Part shown: piece after piece, positions 34,791 through 44,163 of the stretch
How positions within the stretch are numbered: the stretch's first letter is position 1
How the letters are laid out: the number at the start of each line of letters is the position of its first letter
Source: Roseovarius mucosus DSM 17069
GTDB lineage: Bacteria > Pseudomonadota > Alphaproteobacteria > Rhodobacterales > Rhodobacteraceae
Assembly: GCF_000768555.3 (NCBI RefSeq)
Contig: NZ_KN293991.1
Location: 372,001 to 436,000 of the forward strand
Direction of reading: 5' to 3'
DNA length: 64,000 bases
Translations under genes and position numbers: made by a program
Notes under the pieces: model-generated
What the model was told of the DNA's origin: nothing
Seen by the model: only the letters and a program-made list of their open reading frames with translations
The model's database searches: none

Positions 34791-35792
34791 ATGGGATTGG
34801 ATGAAATCGCCACGAAACCGCACGAACAATTGGCCGCGCATCTTGCGGTCAGGATGGATGCGGTCAATCTCTTGATCCGCGAGCGGATGGCGTCCCGCCA
34901 TGCACCGCGCATCCCGCAAGTGACCGCGCATCTGGTCGAGGCAGGGGGCAAGCGCCTGCGCCCCATGCTGGTTCTCGCGGCAGCGGATCTGTGCGGTTAC
35001 GATGGTCCTTTCGACGTGCATCTGGCGGCGACGGTTGAGTTCATTCACACGGCCACGCTTCTGCATGATGACGTGGTGGATGAGAGCGCTCAGCGGCGCG
35101 GGCGCCCCACCGCCAACCTGCTTTGGGACAATAAATCCAGCGTTCTGGTCGGCGACTATCTTTTCGCCCGTGCTTTTCAGTTGATGGTCGAGCCCGGATC
35201 ACTCCGGGTTCTCGACATTCTCTCCAACGCTTCGGCTACGATTGCCGAGGGCGAGGTGCTGCAACTGAGCGCGGCGCAGGACCTAGCAACGACCGAGGAA
35301 ATCTACCTCCAAGTGGTGCGCGGCAAGACAGCGGCGCTCTTTTCTGCCGCGACCGAAGTGGGGGGCGTGATTGCGGGCGCGCCAGAGGATCACGTCAAGG
35401 CGCTCTTCGAGTATGGCGATGCGCTCGGGATCGCCTTTCAGATCGTCGATGACCTGCTTGATTATCAGGGCGACGTCAAATCCACCGGCAAGAACGTCGG
35501 TGATGATTTCCGTGAGCGCAAACTGACCCTGCCGGTGATCAAGGCGGTGGCAGCAGCCAATGCCGAAGAGCGCGCTTTCTGGAAACGCACCATCGAAAAG
35601 GGCGATCAACAAGAGGGCGATCTGGAGCATGCCTTGACGCTGATGCGATCACAGGGGGCCCTGGAGCAAACCCGCGCCGAAGCGCTGGAATGGGCCGCAC
35701 GTGCGCGCAGCGCGATTTCCGTGTTGCCGGATCATCCGGTGCGGCGCATGCTTGATGCGCTTGCTGGCTATGTGGTGGCGCGGATCAGCTAA
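34791..35792 (+). CDS. polyprenyl (octa/decaprenyl) diphosphate synthase
   Basis: A 333-residue trans-isoprenyl diphosphate synthase. The two Asp-rich Mg2+-binding motifs are LLHDDVVDES (first DDxxD) and QIVDDLLDYQ (second). It makes the side chain of ubiquinone. Start 34791 (MGLDEIATKPHEQL) has GGGGGAC upstream; the ATG at 34764 is a second choice. It converges with ispE, and the stop codons overlap by 8 bp. Chain length cannot be read with certainty. Confidence 0.9.
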   Translation: MGLDEIATKPHEQLAAHLAVRMDAVNLLIRERMASRHAPRIPQVTAHLVEAGGKRLRPMLVLAAADLCGYDGPFDVHLAATVEFIHTATLLHDDVVDESAQRRGRPTANLLWDNKSSVLVGDYLFARAFQLMVEPGSLRVLDILSNASATIAEGEVLQLSAAQDLATTEEIYLQVVRGKTAALFSAATEVGGVIAGAPEDHVKALFEYGDALGIAFQIVDDLLDYQGDVKSTGKNVGDDFRERKLTLPVIKAVAAANAEERAFWKRTIEKGDQQEGDLEHALTLMRSQGALEQTRAEALEWAARARSAISVLPDHPVRRMLDALAGYVVARIS

Positions 35793-36609
35793 GCCGCGTG
35801 GCCTGCACCCACCAACCGGGGTGTGCGGCACTCAGCGATTGTGCAGCGCGCGTGGCGGTCGCGGTATCGGGATAGAGCCCGAAACAGGTGGCTCCTGATC
35901 CGGACATCCGCGCAAGGGCACAGTGCCGCGTCGATGCAATCTCTTGCAGGACATTGGCCACTACCGGCGCTTCGGCAATAGCCGCATCTTGCAGGTCGTT
36001 GCGTTGCGCGCCCAGCCAGTTGATCAGAGCGGTGGCGTCAGGCCATTTGGGCAATTGCGCAGGCATCGCCGGATTGGCGCGCTGTGTAAGCCTGCGAAAG
36101 ATCGCTGGCGTCGAGACCGGCACACCGGGATTGACCAGCACGGCATCAAGCGTGGGCAAGCCGTCCAACGGCACGACCTCCTCGCCAATCCCACGCATCC
36201 GCGCGGCGCGTGCAATCAGGCAAACCGGCACATCGGCCCCAAGCGCCGAGACATCGCTTGGCACCGGCAGACGGCACATCTCCGAGAGCGCGCGCAGGCA
36301 GGCCGCCGCATCGCTGGACCCGCCGCCAATGCCCGCCGCGGCTGGCAGATACTTTTCGAGCGTTATATCCGCGGTGATCCCCATCAGTGCAGCCGCCCGC
36401 AGCACAAGGTTGTCAGCGCCCGTCGGCACACCCTCGGCCATCGGACCGGTCACGCTTAGCAGAGGTTCGGGCGCAAGTCGCAGGCGCAGGCGGTCGCCCA
36501 TATCGGCAAAGACCACCAGGGAATCAAGCAGGTGGTAGCCATCCGGCCGACGCCCGGTGACATGCAATGATATGTTTATCTTGGCGGGGGCGAATCCGTC
36601 AGTTGCCAT
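35785..36609 (-). CDS. ispE: 4-diphosphocytidyl-2-C-methyl-D-erythritol kinase
   Basis: A 274-residue GHMP kinase of the MEP isoprenoid pathway. Visible: FAPAKINISLHVTGRRPDGYH (substrate region), the GHMP ATP loop PAAAGIGGGSSDAAACLRA, and RMSGSGATCFGLY near the end. Start ATG 36609 overlaps the TPR gene stop by 11 bp, which suggests translational coupling. Both neighbours make isoprenoid products (this gene makes precursors, the convergent gene elongates them). Confidence 0.94.
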   Translation of the reverse strand: MATDGFAPAKINISLHVTGRRPDGYHLLDSLVVFADMGDRLRLRLAPEPLLSVTGPMAEGVPTGADNLVLRAAALMGITADITLEKYLPAAAGIGGGSSDAAACLRALSEMCRLPVPSDVSALGADVPVCLIARAARMRGIGEEVVPLDGLPTLDAVLVNPGVPVSTPAIFRRLTQRANPAMPAQLPKWPDATALINWLGAQRNDLQDAAIAEAPVVANVLQEIASTRHCALARMSGSGATCFGLYPDTATATRAAQSLSAAHPGWWVQATRLS

Positions 36610-38311
36610 CTTTGACAAGTTTCAGCGGCTCCGCGCCTTCGTCCTTCAGCACCTGATCCAGCCCGACTTCCAGCTTGCGGCGCACGCGCTCTGGCTCCAG
36701 GTCGGGCGAGGGTTCGCTTTCATTCAGGGACAATGCGCGTTTCCACTGAAACCGCGCCTCTACCTTGCGGCCCACAGCCCAGAGAACATCTCCAAGATGG
36801 TCATTGACCACCGGATCGGTCGGCATCAACTCGGCGGCGCGCTCCATCTGCACGATGGCCTCTTCATAGCGTCCAAGACGATAGAGCACCCATCCCAGAC
36901 TATCGACGATATAGCCGCTGTCGGGCTGTGCCGCGACGGCGCGCTCGATCATGTTCAACGCCTCATCTAGATTGATCTGCTTTTCCACCATCGTGTAGCC
37001 GAGATAATTCAATACCTGCGGATGATCCGGGTTCAATTCCAATGCACGACGAAAATCGGCTTCGGCCTCGGGCCAGTTGTCCAGCCGCTCGTGGCTGATG
37101 GCGCGGGCATAACGCACGAACCACTGATCGTTGCCCCGCGCCTGATAGAGATCGAGCGCTTGGTCATAGGCTGGCACCGCAGCAGCAAAGTTCTCTTGTG
37201 ACCGGTAGAGGTCGCCAACCGCAACATGCACCTCCGCTAGGTTGGGATAGTCTCGCGCCAATTGCTCCAGCACTTCGATGGCCGCGTCCGGTTTGCCTGC
37301 GCGGCGCAACACGTCGCTGCGCCCGAGTTCCGCCAGATGATACGAGGGATGATCGCGCGGCACTTTTTTATAGGCTTCAATGGCCAGATCGAACCGCTCC
37401 AGATCCTCTAATAGGCCAGCGGCCATCAACACCGCATCGACATGGGCAGGCTTGATCATCTCTGCCACACGGGCATAGATCAGGACATATTCGTCATTGG
37501 CCTCTTGCATGAGCGCGCGACCGAGCGAGAAAAATACTTCGGCAACCCCGTCCGACGCGCTGTTGACCAGATCGAATGGCACGCTCTCTCCCGCCGCAAG
37601 CCGTGCGCGGAGGGTTTCAATCTCGGGATCGAGATCGGTGCCAAATGTATCGTCGATAATGGTGACGGCGCGCCCGTGTTCTCCCAGTTGGCTCAGAACC
37701 TGTGACCAGCCGATAACACCGCGCCGTGTGCGCTGAATGGGTCCGTCATCCTCGCCGCTGAACACTTTGTCCGCGCCTTCGAAATCCCCAACCGAAGCCA
37801 GCGCCAAAGCTTTGTGGTAAATTGCAAAGCTGCGCAGTCCGCGCTCTTGCGCCACGGCATCGAATCGCGACAGCGCCGATGTCATGTCGCCCTTGCCCAG
37901 ATCGGCCCATGCCGAAATCATCCCATCCGCAAGATCGCCAACGCCACGCTTCTCTTCGATCCGTTTCAAGAGCGCATCCCATTGCCCTTTTCGCGTCTCG
38001 TCGGCAACAAGCGCCATCTGGCTTACCTGGCTTCGCAGCCCGTCCGCCTCGATTTTGCGTGCGACGGCAACGGCGGGCTCCAGCTTGCCCAAGGCAAGAT
38101 AGGCCACAGTCGCATTCTCAAGCAGCGCCGGATTGGATGGATCACGGGTGAGTGCCTGCGCATAATACTGGGCGGCGGCGGAAAAATCGCCCGTCGCGCG
38201 TGCCTGTTGCGCTGCAAGATAGGCCCCGGCGGATGGCTCTGCCATGAGGGGCAGGGGCATGACCTGCAAAAGGGCGGTGAATGCAAGCGCCGTAAGGGGT
38301 CGATAGGTCAC
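36599..38311 (-). CDS. TPR-repeat protein, periplasmic or exported
   Basis: A 570-residue protein from a GTG start at 38311 with AGGA 4 nt upstream; the longer frame begins with unlikely residues. It opens with a signal peptide (residues 1-24, VTYRPLTALAFTALLQVMPL) and then consists mostly of about a dozen tetratricopeptide repeats, for example GDFSAAAQYYAQALTRDPSN and DRALELNPDHPQVLNYLGY-like blocks. Protein scaffolding in the envelope is likely; the partner is unknown. It overlaps ispE by 11 bp. Confidence 0.85.
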   Translation of the reverse strand: MTYRPLTALAFTALLQVMPLPLMAEPSAGAYLAAQQARATGDFSAAAQYYAQALTRDPSNPALLENATVAYLALGKLEPAVAVARKIEADGLRSQVSQMALVADETRKGQWDALLKRIEEKRGVGDLADGMISAWADLGKGDMTSALSRFDAVAQERGLRSFAIYHKALALASVGDFEGADKVFSGEDDGPIQRTRRGVIGWSQVLSQLGEHGRAVTIIDDTFGTDLDPEIETLRARLAAGESVPFDLVNSASDGVAEVFFSLGRALMQEANDEYVLIYARVAEMIKPAHVDAVLMAAGLLEDLERFDLAIEAYKKVPRDHPSYHLAELGRSDVLRRAGKPDAAIEVLEQLARDYPNLAEVHVAVGDLYRSQENFAAAVPAYDQALDLYQARGNDQWFVRYARAISHERLDNWPEAEADFRRALELNPDHPQVLNYLGYTMVEKQINLDEALNMIERAVAAQPDSGYIVDSLGWVLYRLGRYEEAIVQMERAAELMPTDPVVNDHLGDVLWAVGRKVEARFQWKRALSLNESEPSPDLEPERVRRKLEVGLDQVLKDEGAEPLKLVKDGN

Positions 38312-38374
38312 GCTGTCCTGCCTTTTATGGTCCGGTTCGATGCAAACGTAATATGCCCGCCCCCCCAAGGCAAT

Positions 38375-38400
38375 GCGGCGCGGCACAATTGCCACGCCGC
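38375..38400. terminator. hairpin between ETF-QO and the TPR gene
   Basis: GCGGCG/CGCCGC (38375-38380 and 38395-38400) with an inner GGCA/TGCC stem. No T-run, so it could be a processing site or a factor-dependent terminator. Confidence 0.35.
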
Positions 38401-38422
38401 ATTCCCGAACATCACGTTCTGC

Positions 38423-40072
38423 TTACATATTGGGATAGTTTGGCCCATCCCCACCCTGCGGCGTGACCCAGTTGATGTTCTGGCTCGGGTCCTTGATATC
38501 GCAGGTCTTGCAATGCACGCAGTTCTGAAAGTTGATGACGAAACGCGGGTCCTTGCCCTCTTCGCGAACCACCTCATAAACGCCCGCCGGGCAATAGCGC
38601 TGCGCGGGTTCGTCATATTTCGGCAGGTTCACGCCAATCGGCACCGATGAATCTTTCAAGTGCAGGTGCGCGGGCTGACTTTCCTCGTGATTGGTCATCG
38701 AGAAGCTGACATTGGTCAGCCGGTCAAAGCTCAGCTTTCCATCGGGTTTGGGATAGTCGATGGGCTTGTGTTTCGCTGCCGGTTCGGTCGCGGCGGCATC
38801 GGTCTTGCCATGGCTCAGCGTGCCCAGCAGGCTGAACCCGATGGTGTTGGTCCACATATCGAACCCACCAAGGCCGAGCGAGGCAAGAAGGCCATATTTC
38901 GACCAGAGCGGTTTGACGTTGCGCACCTTTTTCAGGTCCTTGCCGATCGCACCGCTGCGCACCTCGGTCTCGTAGTCGCTCAACTCATCGCTGGCGCGCC
39001 CTGCGGCCAGCGCCGCATGCGCCGCCTCTGCCGCGGCCTTGCCCGAGAGCATGGCGTTGTGGTTGCCCTTGATCCGCGGCACGTTGACCATGCCCACCGA
39101 ACATCCCAAGAGCGCCACGCCCGGAGCAACCATCTTGGGCATCGACTGATATCCGCCTTCGGAAATCGCGCGCGCGCCGTAGGCCACGCGCTTGCCGCCC
39201 TTGAGCAGATCGGCCACCATCGGATGATGCTTGAACCGCTGGAATTCCATATAGGGGAAAAGGTAGGGGTTTTTGTAGTTCAGATGCACCACGAAACCCA
39301 CATAGACCTGATTGTTCTCAAGGTGATAGATGAACGATCCGCCACCGGCGTTGCTGCCAAGCGGCCAGCCCATCGTATGCGTGACTGTGCCGGGACGATG
39401 CTTGGCGGGGTCGATCTCCCAGATCTCCTTCATGCCGAGGCCGAATTTCTGCGGCTCCTTGCCCTTGGAGAGATCGTATTTGGCGATGACCTCTTTTGCG
39501 AGCGAACCGCGCACCCCCTCGCTCAGGAACACGTATTTGCCGTGCAATTCCATCCCCGGCTCGTAATTCGGACCGGGGGTGCCGTCTTCGTTCTTGCCGA
39601 ACTCGCCAGCCACGACGCCCTTGACCTCGCCGTGCTCGCCATAAACCAGCTCCGAACAGGACATGCCCGGGAAGATCTCGACGCCCAGTTCCTCGGCCTG
39701 TTCGGCCATCCAGCGACAGACATTGCCCATCGAGACGATGTAATTGCCGTGGTTGTTCATCAGGGGGGGCATCGGCAAATTCGGCACCCGGATCTTGCCC
39801 GCCTCGCCCAGCATGTAAAAGTTGTCCTCGGTCACCGGCGTGTTGAGCGGCGCGCCGCGCTCTTTCCAATCCGGGATCAGCGCATCAAGACCGCAGGGAT
39901 CCAGCACCGCGCCGGACAGGATATGCGCCCCCACCTCTGACCCCTTTTCAAGCACCACAACGGCGCAATCGGGATCAAGCTGCTTGAGGCGGATCGCCGC
40001 CGAGAGACCGGCCGGGCCCGCGCCCACGATCACAACGTCATATTCCATCGTCTCGCGTGTTGTCTCGGTCAT
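38423..40072 (-). CDS. electron transfer flavoprotein-ubiquinone oxidoreductase
   Basis: A 549-residue ETF-QO, which passes electrons from ETF (fatty-acid and amino-acid oxidation) to ubiquinone at the inner membrane. Visible: FAD loop DVVIVGAGPAGLSAAIRLKQ, SEGVRGSLAKEVI, the C-terminal 4Fe-4S region (CPAGVYEVV and NCVHCKTCDIKDPSQNINW) and the GPNYPNM end. Start 40072 (MTETTRETMEYD) has GAGG 4 nt upstream; the ATG at 40081 has no useful spacing. The etfAB genes are not in this window. Confidence 0.95.
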   Translation of the reverse strand: MTETTRETMEYDVVIVGAGPAGLSAAIRLKQLDPDCAVVVLEKGSEVGAHILSGAVLDPCGLDALIPDWKERGAPLNTPVTEDNFYMLGEAGKIRVPNLPMPPLMNNHGNYIVSMGNVCRWMAEQAEELGVEIFPGMSCSELVYGEHGEVKGVVAGEFGKNEDGTPGPNYEPGMELHGKYVFLSEGVRGSLAKEVIAKYDLSKGKEPQKFGLGMKEIWEIDPAKHRPGTVTHTMGWPLGSNAGGGSFIYHLENNQVYVGFVVHLNYKNPYLFPYMEFQRFKHHPMVADLLKGGKRVAYGARAISEGGYQSMPKMVAPGVALLGCSVGMVNVPRIKGNHNAMLSGKAAAEAAHAALAAGRASDELSDYETEVRSGAIGKDLKKVRNVKPLWSKYGLLASLGLGGFDMWTNTIGFSLLGTLSHGKTDAAATEPAAKHKPIDYPKPDGKLSFDRLTNVSFSMTNHEESQPAHLHLKDSSVPIGVNLPKYDEPAQRYCPAGVYEVVREEGKDPRFVINFQNCVHCKTCDIKDPSQNINWVTPQGGDGPNYPNM

Positions 40073-40303
40073 CGTCCTCATCCTTTTCCCGGGGCGCGGC
40101 TATCAAGGCTTGTCGCGCAACAAAGTTGCGAGTGTGACTAGCCTGCGCATGTGTCAAGCGTCAATTGAAACACGACGTAAAACCAATTGGAAAACGGCAA
40201 TTTGTCACGCGACAGCGGCCTAATCTCGCGCGCTCCGCGATCCGCTCTTGCAATCGGGCGCGCGCTTCGGGCAATCTGCTTCGAAATTCGAGATGTGATG
40301 TGA

Positions 40304-40328
40304 CGGGGCCTGCTATCCAGCGGCCCCG
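40304..40328 (+). other. hairpin in the greA leader
   Basis: CGGGGCC/GGCCCCG (40304-40310 and 40322-40328) extended by GCT/AGC, 22 nt before the greA ATG. It could mask the start or terminate early; there is no T-run. Confidence 0.4.
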
Positions 40329-40350
40329 CTTCTGACAATGGACGGTTGAT

Positions 40351-40821
40351 ATGGAAAAGATACCGATGACGGCTGGCGGCCATGCCGCGCTTGAGGTCGA
40401 GTTGAAGCAGCTGAAATCGGTCGAGCGACCGGCGATCATCCGTGCGATTGCCGAGGCGCGCGAGCATGGTGACCTGAGCGAGAATGCCGAGTATCATTCC
40501 GCCAAGGAGAAACAGTCCTTCATCGAAGGCCGGATCAAGGAACTCGAGGGTATCCTGAGCCTTGCCGAGGTGATCGACCCGGCCAAGCTGTCGGGCCCGA
40601 TCAAGTTCGGCGCAACCGTGACGCTGGTGGACGAGGACTCAGGCGAAGAACGCACCTATCAGATCGTGGGCGAGCATGAGGCCAGCATCGAAAAAGGGCT
40701 TTTGAACATAAAATCGCCGATTGCCCGGGCGCTCATCGGCAAAGAAGAGGGCGATAGCGTCGAAGTGCGAACGCCCGGTGGTGATCGCGGCTATGAGGTG
40801 ATAAAGGTCGCCTATATCTGA
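40351..40821 (+). CDS. greA: transcription elongation factor GreA
   Basis: A 156-residue GreA of standard length. The N-terminal coiled coil (about 1-75, [35 protein letters not shown] with the acidic tip) inserts in the RNA-polymerase secondary channel to rescue backtracked complexes; the C-terminal FKBP-like domain ends [15 protein letters not shown]. The divergent spacer to ETF-QO (about 280 bp) must hold its promoter. A 338-residue membrane protein follows after 14 bp. Confidence 0.97.
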   Translation: MEKIPMTAGGHAALEVELKQLKSVERPAIIRAIAEAREHGDLSENAEYHSAKEKQSFIEGRIKELEGILSLAEVIDPAKLSGPIKFGATVTLVDEDSGEERTYQIVGEHEASIEKGLLNIKSPIARALIGKEEGDSVEVRTPGGDRGYEVIKVAYI

Positions 40822-40835
40822 TCAGGCACCCTATC

Positions 40836-41852
40836 ATGCGCCCAGCCCGCACCGAAAATAGCCCCGCCAAGGGGTTTGACTCAAAATCCGAAGCCGAAGG
40901 AGTCACCTCGATCGAATGGATTGCGGTGGCTCTTTCTGCGCTGTGGCTTTTGGGCTCAGCGGTGTTTTTTCTGGTTCTTACCCCACGAGAGGAAACTGGC
41001 GGCGGCGCGCTGCAATTCGTCATCGTTTTGATTGCGGTCTTCATGCCTGTGGCGATGATTTGGGTTGGGGCGACTGCCGCCCGCACCAGCCGCGTGATGC
41101 GCGAGGAGAGCCGCCGCCTGCGCGCGGCCATTGACGCAATCCGCGCGGCCTATCTAGCTCAGAGCCAGACGATTGGTCAGGCCGTGGACAAGACTGTCAG
41201 CCAAAAGCTCGACGAAATCGCCGCCGCTCAACGCAAAACCGAAACGGCATTGGCGACGTTTTCCTCGATCCGCGCGGGCATGCCCGAACCGCGCCCGATA
41301 CTGGCCCCGGTCCCCTCGCCCAGCGACCCCGGCGATCAGGTGTCGCTGCCGCTTGGTACCTCTGCCGAGGATATTCAGGCCCCGCTCGAGCGCGCTGATT
41401 TTATTCGCGCTCTGAATTTCCCCGACAACCCCGAGGACAAGGTCGGCTTTGCCGCTCTGCGTCGCGCGCTCAAGGATCGGCCCACCGCTCAATTGATCCG
41501 CGCCTCGCAGGATATCCTGACGTTGATGTCACATGATGGCATCTATATGGACGATCTGCGCCCCGATATGGCCCGCCCCGAGGTATGGCGCCGCTTTGCC
41601 GGGGGAGAGCGTGGTCGCACCATCGCCGCCTTGGGCGGTATCCGCGACCGCTCGTCTCTGGCGTTGACGGCAGCCCGAATGAAGCAGGACATGATCTTTC
41701 GCGATGCGGCGCATCATTTCCTGCGTCGCTTTGACAAGATGTTTACCCAGTTTGCCGAGACCGCGAGTGATGCCGAAATTTCGGAGCTTTCCGAAACCCG
41801 CACCGCCCGCGCCTTTATGCTTTTGGGGCGCGTTGCGGGCACTTTCGACTGA
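40836..41852 (+). CDS. conserved coiled-coil inner-membrane protein of unknown function
   Basis: A 338-residue protein with two N-terminal membrane helices (about 25-48, WIAVALSALWLLGSAVFFLV, and 60-80, QFVIVLIAVFMPVAMIWVG), then a long helical stretch rich in Arg/Glu/Ala (85-160), a Pro-rich linker, and a helical cytoplasmic domain (185-338, FPDNPEDKVGFAALRRAL, AETASDAEISELSETRTARA). I do not recognise a named family. It lies 14 bp after greA and may be co-transcribed. Confidence 0.75.
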   Translation: MRPARTENSPAKGFDSKSEAEGVTSIEWIAVALSALWLLGSAVFFLVLTPREETGGGALQFVIVLIAVFMPVAMIWVGATAARTSRVMREESRRLRAAIDAIRAAYLAQSQTIGQAVDKTVSQKLDEIAAAQRKTETALATFSSIRAGMPEPRPILAPVPSPSDPGDQVSLPLGTSAEDIQAPLERADFIRALNFPDNPEDKVGFAALRRALKDRPTAQLIRASQDILTLMSHDGIYMDDLRPDMARPEVWRRFAGGERGRTIAALGGIRDRSSLALTAARMKQDMIFRDAAHHFLRRFDKMFTQFAETASDAEISELSETRTARAFMLLGRVAGTFD

Positions 41853-41972
41853 TCCTTCCTCGGTTTCATATGACCTCGAATACCCCCGACGGGCGAGGTG
41901 CAGAGCCCCCCGACTCTGCGATTGCCCCCAAGAAAAATCCACGGCATGATGCGCGCCTGAGGAGATAGACCG

Positions 41973-42428
41973 ATGCGCAAGTTTCTCGTCGTGCTGGATG
42001 ACAGCCGCGAATGTCTCAATGCGATGCGCTTTGCCGCGATGCGCGCCGCCCACACCGGGGCCGGGGTAGAAATCCTCGCGGTGATCCCGCCCGAGGAATT
42101 CAACCACTGGATCGGGGTGGGTGACCTTATGCGCGAGGAACAGCGCGAGCGGATCGAGGCGCATTTCGAGGTCTTTGCCAAATGGATGCGCGACAAGCAG
42201 GGGATCAACCCGGAGCTGGTGATCCGCGAAGGTGATCCGGCGGTCGAGATCATCGCGCAGGTCCAGGATGATCCGGCGATCGGCGTGCTGGTTCTGGGGG
42301 CTGCCGCTGGCAAGAAGGGGCCGGGCCCGCTGGTCACGCAGCTGACCAAGACCGCCGGCACATTGCCGATTCCGATCACTATCGTGCCCGGCGATCTCAC
42401 CAAGGAACGGCTCGAGGCCATAACCTGA
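41973..42428 (+). CDS. universal stress protein UspA family
   Basis: A 151-residue single-domain USP: MRKFLVVLDDSRECLNAMRF start, MREEQRERIEAHFEVFAKWM helix, and VLVLGAAAGKKGPGPLVTQL near the C-terminus, which resembles the ATP-binding G-2x-G-9x-G region. Role in stress survival is inferred from the family. Ribosome-binding site GAGGAG is strong. Confidence 0.88.
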   Translation: MRKFLVVLDDSRECLNAMRFAAMRAAHTGAGVEILAVIPPEEFNHWIGVGDLMREEQRERIEAHFEVFAKWMRDKQGINPELVIREGDPAVEIIAQVQDDPAIGVLVLGAAAGKKGPGPLVTQLTKTAGTLPIPITIVPGDLTKERLEAIT

Positions 42429-42517
42429 GGCCGGCGAGCCTCAGTTTAGAATCGTTCCAATCCTTGACAGTACAGGGCGTCGGGCGCATATCTTGGGCAA
42501 CCACGAAAGGGCGCGCC

Positions 42518-43081
42518 ATGTTCATCCAGACCGAATCCACACCCAATCCCGCGACACTGAAATTCCTGCCCGGTCAGACCGTGCTCGAGGCTGGCACCGC
42601 AGATTTCCCGAGTGCCGAGAAATCCGGTAGCTCCCCGTTGGCTGAGCGTATTTTCCGCGTGCCGGGCGTGTCTGGTGTGTTTTTCGGCAATGATTTCGTG
42701 ACCGTGACCAAGGGTGAAGCGATCGAATGGGACCATATCAAACCCGCTATTCTGGGTGCGATCATGGAACATTACCAGTCCGGTCAGCCGGTCATGCTGG
42801 GCGAGGGCGGCGGTGCGTCGGGTCATGCCGAACACACCGGCGAGGATTCTGTGATCGTGAACCAGATCAAGGAATTGCTCGACACCCGCGTGCGCCCGGC
42901 CGTGGCGCAGGATGGGGGCGACATTACCTTTCACGGCTTTGACCGCGGCGTCGTCTATCTTCACATGCAGGGTGCTTGCGCGGGCTGTCCGTCTTCGACC
43001 ATCACGCTCAAGATGGGGATCGAGAATCTGCTGCGCCACTACATCCCCGAGGTGACAGAGGTGCGTCCTGTTGGTCTCTGA
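42518..43081 (+). CDS. NifU-like Fe-S scaffold/carrier protein (Nfu)
   Basis: A 187-residue protein starting MFIQTESTPNPATLKFLPGQ, the Nfu_N domain (1-90), then a NifU C-terminal domain (about 115-187) with the cluster-binding CxxC in GACAGCPSST. It carries Fe-S clusters to target enzymes. It is followed by tsaB, which overlaps it by 11 bp. Confidence 0.93.
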   Translation: MFIQTESTPNPATLKFLPGQTVLEAGTADFPSAEKSGSSPLAERIFRVPGVSGVFFGNDFVTVTKGEAIEWDHIKPAILGAIMEHYQSGQPVMLGEGGGASGHAEHTGEDSVIVNQIKELLDTRVRPAVAQDGGDITFHGFDRGVVYLHMQGACAGCPSSTITLKMGIENLLRHYIPEVTEVRPVGL

Positions 43082-43649
43082 ACCACTGATACTGGCGTTT
43101 GACACATCGGCCGCGCATTGCGCGGCCGCTTTGTTGCGGGGGAATCAGGTCTTGGTTGCGCGTACCGAAGTGATGGGGCGCGGACAGGCCGAACGCCTCA
43201 TGCCTCTGTTGCAGGAGATTCTGGAACAGGCCGGGATCACATGGTCCGACCTTGACCGCATTGGTGTGGGCGTCGGCCCCGGAAATTTCACTGGCATTCG
43301 AATTTCCGTGGCGACCGCACGGGGACTGGCCCTCAGCCTTGGGATTCCGACAATCGGAATCAGCACGCTTGACGCAATCCGCGCGCAGGGGCGTGCGGGG
43401 ACGCCCTGCGTGCCAGCGCCTCGTGACATGGCCTATATTCAGACCGGCAAGGATGCGCCGGAACTGGTGGAGATCGCCACTGTCGCCGATCCTGTCCTGC
43501 CGCCCGATCCCGCCCACCTGGCTGAACTGATGGCGCGTCTGGCCGTTCAGGCACCGCAGGAAAGCCCGCCGCCTGCGCCGCTTTATGTGCGCCCCGCCGA
43601 TGCCGCCCCCGCGCGCGATTTGCCGCCAGTGGTTCTTGATGACGCCTGA
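43071..43649 (+). CDS. tsaB: tRNA threonylcarbamoyladenosine biosynthesis protein TsaB
   Basis: A 192-residue TsaB with a TTG start at 43071, supported by AGAGGTG 7 nt upstream; there is no ATG. LILAFDTSAAHCAAALL and GVGPGNFTGIRISVATARGL are the ASKHA motifs. TsaB is the scaffold for TsaD in t6A37 modification. It is somewhat shorter than the E. coli protein. The overlaps with the Nfu gene (11 bp) and rimI (11 bp) make a tight operon; tsaD and tsaE are elsewhere. Confidence 0.92.
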   Translation: MVSEPLILAFDTSAAHCAAALLRGNQVLVARTEVMGRGQAERLMPLLQEILEQAGITWSDLDRIGVGVGPGNFTGIRISVATARGLALSLGIPTIGISTLDAIRAQGRAGTPCVPAPRDMAYIQTGKDAPELVEIATVADPVLPPDPAHLAELMARLAVQAPQESPPPAPLYVRPADAAPARDLPPVVLDDA

Positions 43650-44055
43650 GACCCTCTCTACCTGCCACGCCCGCGCCTTTGCCAATTCGGGCCGCGCCTG
43701 GTCCGCCGAGGAATTCGCGACGCTTCTGGACAGTGCCTTCGTTTTCGTCTTGGGCGACGCGCGGGCCTTTTTGTTGGCCCGCGTGATCGCGGATGAGGCC
43801 GAAGTGCTGACACTCGCCACAGACCCCGATCATCGGCGCAAAGGTCTGGCGCGGGTCTGTCTGAGCGCCTTCGAGGCACGCGCGCGGGCACGCGGCGCAA
43901 TCACGGCCTTACTTGAGGTGGCCGAGGACAATGCTCCCGCATTGGCGCTCTATCGCGCCGCAGGCTATCGGGAAACCGCGCGCCGTGCCGGATATTATGC
44001 CCGCAACCAAGGGCCCAAGGTCGCTGCCCTGATCCTGAGCAAGACGCTGGACTGA
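43639..44055 (+). CDS. rimI: ribosomal-protein-alanine N-acetyltransferase RimI (GNAT)
   Basis: A 138-residue GNAT protein from MTPETLSTCHARAF. The acetyl-CoA loop is DPDHRRKGLARVCLSAFEAR, and VAEDNAPALALYRAAGYRET is the RimI-type C-terminal motif. It acetylates ribosomal protein S18 and perhaps other N-termini. The tsaB-rimI arrangement is very common in bacteria and supports the call. Confidence 0.9.
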   Translation: MTPETLSTCHARAFANSGRAWSAEEFATLLDSAFVFVLGDARAFLLARVIADEAEVLTLATDPDHRRKGLARVCLSAFEARARARGAITALLEVAEDNAPALALYRAAGYRETARRAGYYARNQGPKVAALILSKTLD

Positions 44056-44163
44056 TGGGAATGGCCCTTCGATAGGTCCAGTTGTAAGAAAATCATCAGA
44101 CCTGCACGGCTCTGCACGCCCCCCGCCCTTGCAAAGCGACTGGACATGGGGCTAGGAATTGCC

